A DNA stretch of 64,000 nucleotides, from contig NC_084899.1 in the NCBI RefSeq assembly GCF_958979055.1, positions 24,371,501 to 24,435,500 on the forward strand. Direction: 5' to 3'. The stretch is from Alnus glutinosa. Taxonomy: Eukaryota; Streptophyta; Magnoliopsida; Fagales; Betulaceae. How positions within the stretch are numbered: position 1 is the stretch's first letter; every line of letters starts with the position of its first letter. The position numbers and the translations under genes were made by a program. This document shows positions 25,495 to 36,979 of this stretch, piece after piece. Under the pieces are notes generated by a model. The model made no database searches. It saw only the letters and a program-made list of their open reading frames with translations, and was not told the origin of the DNA.

Positions 25495-27129
25495 AGCTCT
25501 TGAATGTGCTATGCGCGCTATCCTACCTTTTCGTCTCTCCTTATTTCTTTACAGTTGAAGCATACAAGGCATCTATATATACTCATGGATGTGAACTTGA
25601 GTCCCCATCATGCTAGCATGATGATAGTATCATATTCTTGAAGAAATTCCCAACTAAATAAATTGACAACTTGGTTGATGAACTGCCCAAACATGAATGG
25701 AAAAGAGACAATAGGTGTTATGCCTATTAATGCAATTGAGACATATAGTTTAGCTGCTGCACATGCGTGGAACTGTAACCACTATAAGAATTTTGGTCTT
25801 TAGCGACAACAAAAAGTTGATGCTGGAAGTCCAAAAGTTGTCGTTAATAACTTTTTGTGATGATCGGTCGTCGCAATTGGTAGTTTAGTATATATATTTG
25901 AACATTTTTTCCTCGTGGCCAAGGCAAGTTACCATTCAAATTGGAATAATTATTGATGAGAATCAGAATATTAGTTCCTGTTAGTTGTTCTTTTTTCCCT
26001 CTTCCATTCATCCCTCCTGCAGTAGATTGGATGAACACTTCTTGTTGGGTATATGAGAATGTCTTAACAAACCATTCTCTCGCATTATGAATAGGTGTTA
26101 CTATCCTACGTGGGACAAAGTGTTACAATTGGAAAATGTCCCACGCGGCTTAAAGTATAATTCTAATTTTGCAAGTCGGTTTTTAAAAGTGACTTGTACT
26201 CGATACTTGCATTATTTGGTATCTAAGCCACTGCCACCACGTTGAATGTAAGATGGAACCCAAATGGGTCACGAATGGGGCAATTTATCGGCTGAATTAA
26301 AATATCTTGATAATATGTGCGGGTATAGTTTTAAGTCATTGAAATTCTGATAGGTAAGTGAAATCGTAAAAAAAAAAAATCGCCACCTTCGAATTAGTGT
26401 CGATAGAGTGGAACGTGGTGAGAAAGTCACTTCGATTTTTCTTTTTTTTTTTTACACAAACACACAAAGAGAATAAATGCTATCGGATATCAGAATCAAC
26501 CAGCAAGGTGATTGCTTTGTTCCTTCCATGTGGCTGGCATCTGAATATATATGTGGAAATTGACATTTACATCATCAAAAGTTCTTGAAGCAATCGTCCT
26601 GTTTTGTCTTCTACAAGTATCTTTGCAAATAATTCAAAGTTCCCTTTCTGCCAGTTCATTTAACCTTCTAAATGACAAAATCGGCCGTAGAAGTACCGTG
26701 AATTAACTGCAATTTATTGATGCTACTTTATTTTTACGTGCGGTAGCCTATCACACTACTTAACTCAAAAGTTTAAATTAATAAAAAAGAACGAATTTAA
26801 TTATTTAAGTAATACTTTAACACTCTTCCTCAACAAGTGAAGCCGGAAACATTACACATGAAATATTTAAGTGAAATCGTTTTGATACCAATTATTCTAA
26901 AAGCTTAAGCCAATACGGTCATTTTATAGAACCAACCAGTAAATCCGTGGTGACAATCTTTATGGTAATTTAAGTGAACTCTTAGTCTCATATATACAAC
27001 ATTGAAGAAGAATCCAATGGGGCTTAGGAGTTTTCTCCGGCATATATATCTACAATAAAAAGATACCAAAGATGCTAAATATACATAGAGCAGAAAGAAT
27101 GGAAGGCTGATGATCACTAGAGGACAGGA
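25495..27129. other. Intergenic, no gene seen
   Basis: It holds the WAT1-like promoter and AT-rich DNA. At 25781 CACTATAAGAATTTTGGTC resembles a CACTA-element end followed by a short GACAAC/GTTGTC hairpin. No paired far end was found. Confidence 0.5.
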
Positions 27130-27516
27130 ATGAGGCAAAGAGAAGTGCTGGTGGAATTTAGAACACCCCAACACCCATCTTTGGGCACTAATCACTGGGG
27201 TGGTGCTTCTCCCTTGTTGGCAAGAGAAATTCCCAAGGAGTCGCTTGAATTAAGGTACCTGAGGCTCAACACAGTTCGTACCCGCGATGAGATCTTCCCA
27301 GCTCAGGATCATGACTTCAACTACGTGCATGAGGCTGATCATGTGTCTAAACATGATTACACCCCCAAGACAAGCCGCAGAATCAAAGGGTTTTTATCAA
27401 AGCTAATGTTCTTCCCACGGAAGGAAAAGGTTGTGTTGGGTTTGAATAATCCAAAGAAAAATAGATGGTTTCCCAGGTGGGATCCTGCAAATAGGTGGCC
27501 TCAAGGCTGGTGCTGA
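27130..27516 (+). CDS. Small plant protein of unknown function, C-terminal WPQGWC
   Basis: A single open frame of 128 residues starts at the first ATG. I do not recognise a domain. It has no signal peptide or membrane segment. It is rich in charged residues, with a basic, Trp-rich tail: VLGLNNPKKNRWFPRWDP, then NRWPQGWC at the end. The 3' half of the gene (27277-27579) recurs as a frameshifted copy at 43853-44162, so the sequence has been duplicated, which supports a real transcription unit. Further upstream exons cannot be excluded, because the frame just before the ATG lacks a clear promoter. Confidence 0.6.
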   Translation: MRQREVLVEFRTPQHPSLGTNHWGGASPLLAREIPKESLELRYLRLNTVRTRDEIFPAQDHDFNYVHEADHVSKHDYTPKTSRRIKGFLSKLMFFPRKEKVVLGLNNPKKNRWFPRWDPANRWPQGWC

Positions 27517-28544
27517 TGATTCAAATTTTATGCATTCTAAAGAAGAATTAATTGGCAGTGAAGAATCGCTGGTCATGGATCGAGGGAAAACACGTCCTTA
27601 ATTTGATTGGAGATGGTGATTCGGATTCTTTGTTGGAAAGTATGGGGATGATTGGTGCATGGTAAATAAGAGGGTGTGCCATATGATTAGCTATTCATGA
27701 TATGTGAAGATCAGCTTTCTCTTTTCAGTTTCTGAATATGTCTAATCTATTTCATGAATTTATGTAGTAGAACGTTCCCCTGTAATTTCAATACGAGAAA
27801 TGCTATATTAATGTCACACTTTTACGTAGCACTATCAATCAACATTACTCTTTTGACACTCAATTCTTTATGGCGCTTTGCATATAACTATATATGAACG
27901 TAACGTGATACAAAGAAGGTGAGTCATACATGCTCTAGTGAAAAACTATGAAGTTGTCACTTAATTAGATTCATACCTAAGTCGTGTGACATTCTTTATC
28001 TCCTTTAGAATATTTTAATTAAATGAATAAATTGATTATTTTCAATAAGTTTAATTTTTTTTTTTTTTAGATAAATAGTGATTTAACATAGTATCAATCC
28101 AAAATGTTTTAGACATTCATTTAAAATGAACGGCACAACAACAAGTAAGAAAGAGAAAAAGAGACTTGCACCGCGAGCCACATGGGTGGCCACACCACCA
28201 TTTTGGCCATTGTGGTAGTTCAACCACTTACAAGCAAACCTTTTAGATGGTTGAGTACTTTTGGTTGTCAAAAGGAATGGTTTGATCATCTCTAAAAGTT
28301 CTGGTTGAAGATGACCAAACTAGTCTTGTGGCTGGCCAAATGAATGGTTTGGCCGGCCACTCTTATGGCTTGGATGTGGTGCAAGCCACCATTTTTCTTT
28401 TCCTCCTATATATTGTTGCATTATGTGCTCTTCATTTTAACCAATTGTCCCAAATTAGAGCTATTGTATGTATCTAGATTTCCTGTAGTTCTTAAAAATT
28501 AGGGAGAGATAGAAAAAGAAAAAGACTCTTTGTAGTGTACGTAA

Positions 28545-28573
28545 ATAGTAAATAAGCAGAATAGCCTATTTTA

Positions 28574-28628
<55 letters not shown>

Positions 28629-28905
28629 ATTTTGCCTATGTTGCTAGAGAAAAAAAATGGCTCAGAACCATTTGTCTATTTTGTTGGAGATATCACTATT
28701 TACATTACAAACAGTTTTTTTATTATTTTCTCTCTCTTCCCTTTCTTCTTTCACACACTCATTCTCCCTCTTTCTTTTACTCTCTTCCACATAAAATAAT
28801 ATTTAAAGAAAATAAATAGTAAAATAGAGAATATGTTGAAACAAGTATAGAAAAAATAGTAGCTAAAGTTGAGAATTGTACTTCTTCAATAGTATATATA
28901 TATTC
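28545..28905. repeat. Dispersed MITE family copy (TATTTTGCCTAT type)
   Basis: It shares TCTATTTTGCCTAT, GGCTCAGAACCATTT, CTCTCTTCCCTTTCTT and AAAATAATATTTAAA-type blocks with the copies near 54 and 56 kb. In all three an A/T homopolymer or GA-rich arm separates the tips. The superfamily is not established. Confidence 0.5.
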
Positions 28906-28926
28906 CTCTGGGATGTGTTATTCTTA

Positions 28927-29070
28927 CATCGCATTACCATACATCAATTTTACACTAAGACACATTGGGTGTGAAATTTATGTATAAGTGACCCACATAT
29001 ATAAGACTAATATGCATGGGTCTCACACCTTATATGTCTTAGTGTAAAATTAATGTAAAGTAATGTGATG
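28927..29070. repeat. Short foldback MITE, 144 bp
   Basis: The arms of about 50 bp are nearly complementary: CAATTTTACACTAAGACAC on the left and GTCTTAGTGTAAAATTAATG on the right. Tips are CATCGCATTACC and, on the other strand, CATCACATTACT. Only a short loop separates the arms. Confidence 0.7.
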
Positions 29071-29536
29071 ATCATTTTCCTATTCCTTTTCGTTTACGCC
29101 ATAAGTATAATAATACTATCCTTTATTGTGCAACAGGTGGACCATTTCAAGCACCGGTTCAAAAGCAGAGTACATCATGCTTCTAATTATTTCTGCTATA
29201 TATTTCAAAGTTCACCTCCTTTGTACTTGAATTCTTACATGTTTTGCTTTAAATTTTTAGGCTTTGTTTGGTAAAATATCTCTTTTTTAAAAAAAATAAA
29301 AAATTATCAAATAACCCTGGGGCATGAACACAAAACACTAACAAAATGATTAGAACTATTTTGATTTTTATGTCACATTAAAATATTTATTTTAATACCA
29401 AAAAAAAAAAAACTCCTTCAAATTATTGATTTGGCTTTGTTTTGGTGTACTTTTTTATATGTGATTGCAAAAACGTTAGCCAGTTGTACTTTTTGTGGGA
29501 CCTTATTATGTCATAATTATGCCAGTACCTTTCACA

Positions 29537-29762
29537 GCAAAGCCCGAATTAAGATCCCCTCAAATTCTTTGCCCGAATTTGATAGAATTTGGGCAGGTAG
29601 TTGTGAGTGAGCATTTATGGGATCCACCTGACCAAATAAAAGTTGGGCTGCCCAACTACTAAAACGGTCAGGTGGATCCCATAAATGCTTACTCACAACT
29701 ACCTGTCCGAATTCTATCAAATTCGGGCAAAAAATTTGAGGGGATCCTAATCCGCAAAGCCC
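29537..29762. mobile_element. Mutator-type MITE with 9-bp target duplication
   Basis: The element at 29546-29753 (208 bp) is almost wholly an inverted repeat: GGGATCCACCTGACC occurs at the left arm end and its complement at the right arm. Tips are GAATTAAGATCCCCTC and GGATTAGGATCCCCTC. GCAAAGCCC flanks it at 29537-29545 and 29754-29762. Diverged relatives are at 52313-52516 and 58828-59036. It ends 45 bp before the large Pack-MULE-like element begins. Confidence 0.85.
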
Positions 29763-30483
29763 TGTCCCACTACTGTCCCCGTCCCCAATTCCCCAAGTGC
29801 CAAAGAAGAGAAAGTCTAAATCGTAGACCCAGTTACGACCGGGCTACGACCAGGCTGACGTGGCGTCTTGCCACGTCAGCCCCTGAGAAAAAAAAAACAA
29901 AAAAACAAAACAAAAACTCAAACTTATCAAAAGCAAAATCAAAAACGCTAAAAAGCAGCATGGGGGAAAAAGATTTTCCCCCAAATATTTTCGTCCTCTC
30001 TCTCGCTCGCTCGCCGGTCGTCCCACTCGACGTTGAAGTTACCGGCGAGTCTCCCTCTCTCTCGCTGTTAAGCTAGATCGGCGCCGGATTTCGGAGTTCA
30101 GACGCATCAGCGGCGTGGATTTCTGTTCGGCGGTCGACCACCCTCCACCGGTATTCTTTCTATCTCTCTCCTTTGATCTATACATGGGTTCTGTTCTATG
30201 GGTATGGATATTTGGTTTGGGTATTTGGTGTTTGGCACTGGGCGTTGCTTTAATATTGGGAGTGAAAATTTACAGCAATAGAGGGGGATTTTGTAGATTG
30301 GGGGTGATGGTTTGGGATGATGTTGTTAGTAGCTAAAATTTTTGCTTGGCTAGGACCAAATAGAGGGGAGAGGAACAATTTTTTTGGGTGTCATTCATTT
30401 TGGGGATTTTAGTTGTGGAAGGGCCGAATTGGGGGTGATGGTTATTGATCAATTTTTTTTTTTTTGAAATTTCTGGGTTTGTT

Positions 30484-30668
30484 ATGGCCGAATGGGTTTA
30501 TGGAGTAATATGTTGGTGATTTTTGTTTTATTATCTGTTTCGTTTGCTAGAAACTTTTGTTGGGATTGTAATGTTTTATGAGGTTTTTGGATGGTTATTG
30601 GATGAGTTGGATCTGTATTTTGCTATTGAAATATGATGGTATTTTGTTGGAAAAAAACAAAAGTTTAT
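30484..30668 (+). repeat. Direct repeat, copy 1 (partner 34172-34361)
   Basis: It shares GGAGTAATATGTT, TTATCTGTTTCGTTTG, GGGATTGTAATG, CTGTATTTTGCTAT and AAATATGATGGTATTTTGTT in the same order with 34172-34361. The two copies lie on either side of the solo LTR, inside the Pack-MULE-like element. Confidence 0.75.
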
Positions 30669-31087
30669 TAAATGCAAATCACCAAAACTCAAAACAGCAG
30701 GAAAAATCAATGTATGGTGCAGTCTCCACACCCTAAGTAGGCTTGTCAACAAACTGAAGCAGAAAATTTTTATTTTTATTTTTAAGAAAAAATTATCCAT
30801 CAGACATCTACAGAAATCTGCAAGAGAAGTTAATTGAATATTTCTCAAAAGATGGACGATTGATAGTTGTTTACTACATTATCATAGTTTGTATGATTTT
30901 TGTCCATCACTATAAACCATTAATTTATGCATCTAATGAGATTTTTGAAGTTTTGAATTGTTGTCATTTTGTGGCTGCTATCTTTGGTTATAATAACCTA
31001 GTATCTTTGGAAAGCTGTGTTGCTTTAATTTTGCTGACACCGGCATTTTTAAATTCCAAATTTATCTATCTTAACATTGTTTTGTTT

Positions 31088-32667
31088 CATATTGTCACGC
31101 CCCCGTTTTGGGATATAAGGGGAACGCGAATCTGAACTATAAAACATTCCTATAATTTAAAACATATACACATTTTCCCAGGAATAGCACATGGCTATAT
31201 TTCATTATAAGAATATATACATAGTAGTTTTTTAATTATTACATCATTTTTTTAGGAATTCAAAATAAATATGTACAATACAAAAGTTAGACCGGTCTTT
31301 ATTGATCTATTGCTCTTAGGGTGTGGTCTATGCCATCCATAAAGAAAATACTCCGGTCTACAGTGTCATCTGAAAAGATTTGGGGGGAAAAAGGGGTGAG
31401 TTTGACAACTCAGTAAGGAAAACACAATAACAAAAGTGTAATTTTCTTTTCAGGAATTCTAAATAGAATTCAAATAATTTAGCAAATAAAGAAACAGTTA
31501 AATGACATACAATTATATCAAATGTAGAATGGTGCATGAATCATTTATGCTACGTGTAAGTTTTAACCACCCTTGGTCCAATATCCGCTAATTAACCATG
31601 AGCGGCGCACGTTTGGCTCGTCTCGAAAGACGACTATGAGCCCATCCTGTCGTCACAGGGGAGAGCCGTACCGGGTTGGGAACTTCCCTAGGTGAAGGCC
31701 TCCCCGGCCGGTAGCCCACACTTTAGTCCTTCCGTGTGGTTGCCATGCTACCCACATAACACATAGCACATAACACGTAACACATATATGATCTGGATCG
31801 TCTATGACATGGTACCACGGGGGTAAAACTGTGTGCGTATAAAACATGTACTATGAAATCATTAACCTTTGCTCATATGGTGCACATATAACACATATAC
31901 TATGATATCATCAACCTTTGCTCATATGGTGCACATATAACACATATACTATGATATCATCAACCTTTGCTCATATGGTGCACATGTAACACATACTATG
32001 ATATCATCATCTTTACTCATATGGTGTACATGTATCAAATATAAACCAAGTATGAACACATGAGATTTCAATCACATAATATATCAAGAGCATATTTATA
32101 ATAGTAATATAAAAAGACAAGTAATATTAAAAGAGTTGAAAGAGTTTAGAAAATTCCCGACTTTTTCTTTTGAAAAAGTTTTATTAAAACTTTGCCAGGG
32201 TTTTGAGGTAGTGTTTCCCTTACTTGGTATTTTCTCAGCAGTATTTTTGCTACCTTCTCCTAAATAAATTACAAGAAAAAGTTTAGAGAAATATTATAAG
32301 ATTTAAAACCTAAAACTAAAACTAAGGTATCTTCTCCTTATTATTTATTTTCTTTCGTCAATTAATTAAACACATAATAACGGCATTAGTATCAACATCG
32401 CCTAAAATATTTTTTTAAAAAAATATTAGGACGGCGTAACCACGCATTTGTAAAATAATAACTTTTTACTTAGGCATTATAACAACGTATTTTATAAATC
32501 TTTTGTGTCCCTTGAAAAGCCTGTTTTAAAACACAATTTAAAAATAATAAAAATTTATAAAGTCACAAAACATTAAAAAAAAATAAAGCTTGTTAAGAAC
32601 TTACCAAATATATCACAAAGTAATATATTTTGTACAAAGAATCGGCTGAGAGAGAGGTGGTTTCTAC

Positions 32668-32702
<35 letters not shown>

Positions 32703-34029
32703 CCTTTTATTGTTCTTTACTCATTATATATCTATATATTGGGACACACGTACGGAGGGAGAAAAGTCCTTATTCTTTTGTCTTTTATTTCTTTTCTCTC
32801 CTTATCTATTGAATGTAGAGAGAAGAGCTTGTTCTTGCAAAGTAGGTGATTAAAAAAAATGACTTACGAGAGAGAGAAAAAGTGGGTCCTTTTCTTGTCT
32901 TTCTTTTCTTTATTAATATTTATTGCTTCCTTTTTCCCTTAGTTGACCAAGACCATCTTCTTTGCTTTTCTTTCTTAACTTTCTGTTCTTTCTTTTGTAC
33001 AATACACACACACGAGAAGATTGAGGGAGAGGCGCCTACTGTTTCTTCTACTTTTCTTTTGGGTCTTCTTTTCTTCTTTTCCTTTTTGTACCCACCAACT
33101 TACACACATATCAGAGATATAAACGAGAGAGAGAGAGAGACTTACAACACCCAAAAATCTGGAAATTTCTTGGTTTCCTTTCCTTTTAGTTGCTGTCTAC
33201 TCGTAACAGAGGGAGAGAAGAAAGCTTTGAGAAGAGATTCTGCTTTCTTTCTTTCCTTGCTGAACCGAAACAAAGATGAAAGAGGGCTGGATTTTTTTTT
33301 TTTCTGTTTTCCTAGAAGAGAGAGTTTAATAGCTCTCTTCTTGCTATCTTAGCCACTGGACCGAGAGGAAAATCAAAGGAGAAGGAGAAGTAACTTGCAG
33401 AGAAAGAAGAGAGTTTTTGGGCTTCTTTTATACTAATTTGGACGGCCAAGATCAACTCCTTTGGATCTCATCTAATGGCTGGAATTCATCTTGGAGAGCA
33501 AGAATGATCAAAGGCTGGGATTTATGCTTGGGCAGCACGTTTGATCCAACGCTTGAGGAAGCCGGCGTGGGCAGCAAGAAGAATCAAAGGGTGGAATTTA
33601 TACTTGGGCAGCAAGCTTGAAAAAAATCAACAAAGGGAAGAAAGAAGAAGCCACGTGTGGTGAGGTGCTTTACTTGAATCATTTGGACTGGGTTGACAGG
33701 CTGATGTAGATATGGACTGGGCTGGGCTCTTAAGGAATAAAAATAGGCCCACAAATATTATATATCAATTTTCGTCCATAACCGGGGTTGTAGTTTTTGC
33801 GGGTGTTTTCATACCCTTAACGAAGTTCAAAAATTATGAAATTTTGAGGGTAGCTAGAGGACTTCGAGACAAGCGTTCTGGATTTTGAATCGACCAAAAC
33901 GGAGTTCGTTTGACCCTATTTTCACAATTTCAAAGTTTAAGGTCTGTTTAAACTTAAATTAAAACAATAAAGGTTCTTTAGTAAATGAATATTTATATTC
34001 ATATTTAAAATACGGGGTATTACACATAT
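31088..34029. mobile_element. Solo LTR (2.9 kb) with 5-bp target duplication
   Basis: The element 31093-34024 begins TGTCACGCCCCCG and ends CGGGGTATTACA, so it has TG...CA ends. CATAT flanks both sides (31088-31092 and 34025-34029). No gag-pol domain, primer site or second LTR is present, so this is a solo LTR left by LTR-LTR recombination. It contains GACAACTCAGTAAGG near 31400, a motif common in large plant LTRs, a 49-bp tandem repeat and a T tract at 32672-32702. Orientation is not certain. Reading frames inside are low-complexity and not protein-like. Confidence 0.85.
31838..32035 (+). repeat. 49-bp tandem repeat inside the solo LTR
   Basis: GCTCATATGGTGCACATATA recurs at 31871, 31920 and 31969 with a period of 49, and a degenerate fourth unit follows near 32016. 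The unit also includes ATGATATCATCAACC. Confidence 0.85.
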
Positions 34030-34171
34030 TATGTTCTTTTTTTCTTTTTTCTTTTTTTTCTTTAACATCTTCTCAAACTATCATCTTTTTGTGTGCTTGC
34101 CAGATTTTTGGGTTACTTCCAACCAAGACAAGGGAAACGTGCTATTTGGGAATTCCATGTCTGCAATCTCT

Positions 34172-34361
34172 CAATGGCGGAATAGTAATGTTTGTGGAGT
34201 AATATGTTAGTGATTTTTTGTTATTATCTGTTTCGTTTGGTAGAAACGATTTTGGGATTGTAATGATTTTTTGTTATTATATCTTTACTTTTATGGTCTG
34301 TATTTTGCTATGGAAATATGATGGTATTTTGTTTGAAAAAAACAAAGATTTATTAAATTGC
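34172..34361 (+). repeat. Direct repeat, copy 2 (partner 30484-30668)
   Basis: This is the second copy of the block described at 30484-30668, with small indels. The solo LTR ends 147 bp upstream of it. Confidence 0.75.
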
Positions 34362-35118
34362 GTCATTTCCATGGATACATATGGATAACTAAAATTTGAT
34401 TCTAAATACATTCTAACCAAAAAACAAGAAAGGGAATGTTCCACCCATTGATTGGCAAAAGTAGTAAGAAAACCCCCATTTCTTTAGCAAAGAGTGAACA
34501 ACATTGAGCTAACACGTCAGACTTGCCTGTTTACTTGAGGGAAGGTGTGAATTCTGTGTTCTTTGAATAGCAATCGCATAATCATTCTCGCCTGTTATAG
34601 TTGGCTAGCCCATTTCCTTTCAGTATAAACTAGGAAACCTATGAAAAGTGAACCAGATATCCCAGAAGTTGGATTTGGAATTACTATACAACAACCTTTG
34701 CTCCTGACCAAGCGTACCTGCATATAACTCTCAAAAGAAACCATCCCTAATCTGGCCATTTCAAACCTCAACCAAAATCACAACCCAAAGGTTTTCACCC
34801 TAAACACCATACCAAACCAACCATAAATTTTCCCTCTCAATCATTAATAAATCATTCCATAAATCGCTTCCATATCCACAAATCATAAGCCAACCAAACA
34901 CCCAAAGCACAACAAAATGAATCATAGCACCATAATTATCAAAAAAACATATTCCAACAACTTGCCACGTGCATGGTGGGATCACCAAAATTACACTTTA
35001 ATCCCATTTCCTTCATACTAACAAAATTACATTTTGATCCCATCAATAAAGGCAAAACACCTAAACACCTAAAATCTACACATGTACATTACAACATGTC
35101 AACAAGAAGTACAATACA

Positions 35119-35623
35119 TCATTTACAGGCTAATCGCATGGAATTGATGACATGCATCAAACGATAGATACTTGAGAGCTCATCACCAATAAATGTAGGC
35201 AAGCATCGCATATGGTTGAGTATGTTATATACTTGATCGAATATGAGCCGCACATGCACGTGCATTGAAATCATCGGGTCTATTGGGATTATGACATTAG
35301 CTACGTCTGTCATCCAAGCAAGTTTTCTAACTGGGTTGTTATAGATATCACATGCTAATTGCTGCAAAAGAAATAGCAGTACTTCTTGGTTCAAAGGGAG
35401 AGGAATCATTGACAATAGCCACCGTAGATCAACCTAAAAATAACAAAAAATACCACAAAAGTTCAAAACCTTAAACTTGTTTCAACCAAAATTCTCATCC
35501 ACAACATTTGTATGGGTACATTGAACAATAACAATGAGAAGTAAAATAACTACAAATTCACCTGGGAGCATAGCTAAGACACAATGGACACGTCATTTCT
35601 TTGTAGAGCTGCAGTGAAAGCCT
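35119..35623 (-). pseudogene. VARICOSE/EDC4 (decapping scaffold) 3'-end pseudogene fragment
   Basis: VARICOSE is the plant EDC4 scaffold that holds DCP1/DCP2 in mRNA decapping. The last exon here, 35433-35119, reads [57 protein letters not shown] and LMHVINSM, then ends ACK-stop as in the family. The preceding exon remnant (about 35623-35562) reads EAFTAALQRNDVSIVS, then TAG at 35576-35574 where the family has Trp (SWLCSQ), then LCSQ and a good donor. The premature stop, loss of the rest of a protein of over 1,000 residues and extra residues (HVR region) show decay. It lies inside the Pack-MULE-like element, so capture by transposition is likely. Confidence 0.8.
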
Positions 35624-36003
35624 CTTATTTTTGTTCAAATAGCAATCGTGATAGCTCATATGTTCGATCAACCGGCACTCCAACCTAATGAACATATCCC
35701 TTGTAATTAGTAAAACCAACATGGAATTCCAACATAAAAGCCAAAGAATATGAAATGGGACTATAATACGAAGACCTGATGGAGACCACCCAATGTTTGA
35801 GCCACTGTCTGAAGAGATGAAATCCTGCATAAGGAAATCACATACATTTAGATTTCCATCTATATATAAAAATATATTAATAAGAATAAGAATACAAAGT
35901 TTAGAAGAAACAATCAACGTAGTTGAACAACAATGAAACAATAAATTATACAATCATCGAGTCGAAGCAAAATTAAAAAGCAAACAAAAGTTTATAGCCT
36001 AAC

Positions 36004-36109
36004 CAATTTGAGGGTCATCTTGGTGTGTCAAAGCAACATCATTTGGAATATGTGTAAACAGAGAATCATCTTCGCCCTCAATCTCTAAGCGTGAGCTTGA
36101 AAAGTCCAT
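36004..36109 (-). other. Possible captured first exon, unidentified
   Basis: On the minus strand an ATG at 36109 opens an acidic frame (MDFSSSRLEIEGEDDSLF), which ends at a donor-like CAAATTG|GTTAGG. A possible next exon starts at 35824 after TTATGCAG. I do not recognise the product. It could be an exon captured by the surrounding element and joined to the VARICOSE fragment, or chance. Confidence 0.25.
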
Positions 36110-36952
36110 TTAAGAAGAGTTGGCTACAATAAGTAACTACAAACACAAAAGATAGAGCGAGTTTTAATCAAAATGGGTGCCAACATTTGGATTCAATGTA
36201 GAAAGTCAAAGGGAACCTAAAACAATAATCAATTGCCTTATAGAAAGAAAGAAAAAAAAAATAAAACATCAAATAATTAATTTTATACAAGACAATAAGA
36301 TTGTATCTAGTCAAGTGCAACTAAAAACAAACCATGGAAACATTATTCTTTCCTTGTACACCTTTCCCATTCAATATAAAGCTACAGAACACACAAAAAA
36401 AGAAAGAAAAAGGATTATCATTAAGTTCATTCCAAGGATTAAAGATTGAAGAATTACCCCTTGCTTGCAGGTACTTAACAATTTCACAGCACAAAGAATT
36501 GTCTAACATCACAAAAAATTCAAAGATTTCAATTCACTCTTGAGAATCAAATGGCCCAAAAAATAGAATCGACAAAATAATCAATACCCAAATGATAAAG
36601 ACGGAAAAACAAGATAAAATGAACCAAAATTGGAAGCATTTTATGCTCGACCCACAAACACAAGAACGAAAAAAGAGTGATAAAGCTTCTAATTGATAAT
36701 AATAAAGCAAAACACTGTAATATTCCAAACACCACTACTTAAAAGAGAAAACCCAATACTCCATTACATTGGACCTACAAAATCTAGAGATAAGACTTGG
36801 TGAAACACCAAATTGTTTTGAAAAACTTGTTGTTAATTGAAAACATCCTCCGAAGAATGAATACCCATAACTCGGGTCTATCTCCAATCCACAAAATACA
36901 CTCTTATTAACCAATTTAATCAATGCGCTATTGATTTTATGGGTAAAAAAAA

Positions 36953-36979
36953 GGGGGGGGGGGGGGGGGGGGGGGGGGG
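36953..36979 (+). repeat. G27 homopolymer
   Basis: A run of 27 G residues after an A tract. Such a run is unstable in replication and assembly, so local length may be inaccurate. Confidence 0.95.

Larger units (their letters stand above)
27517..29536. other. Intergenic DNA with MITEs and poly-A tract, no gene seen
   Basis: It contains an A tract of about 47 at 28579-28625, inside a MITE-type repeat (28545-28905) of a family with other copies at 53862-54230 and 55930-56495. A compact foldback lies at 28927-29070. No protein-like frame is present. Confidence 0.55.

Noticed and set aside
25781-25880. Second CACTA-type transposon end
   Set aside because: CACTATAAGAATTTT only loosely matches the terminal repeat and no partner end was found.
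31838-32035. Regular direct repeats resembling a CRISPR array
   Set aside because: The units are contiguous tandem repeats of 49 bp without unique spacers, in a plant LTR.
32846-33352. 168-codon open frame
   Set aside because: It lies in the solo LTR and encodes low-complexity Phe/Leu-rich sequence from CT-rich DNA.
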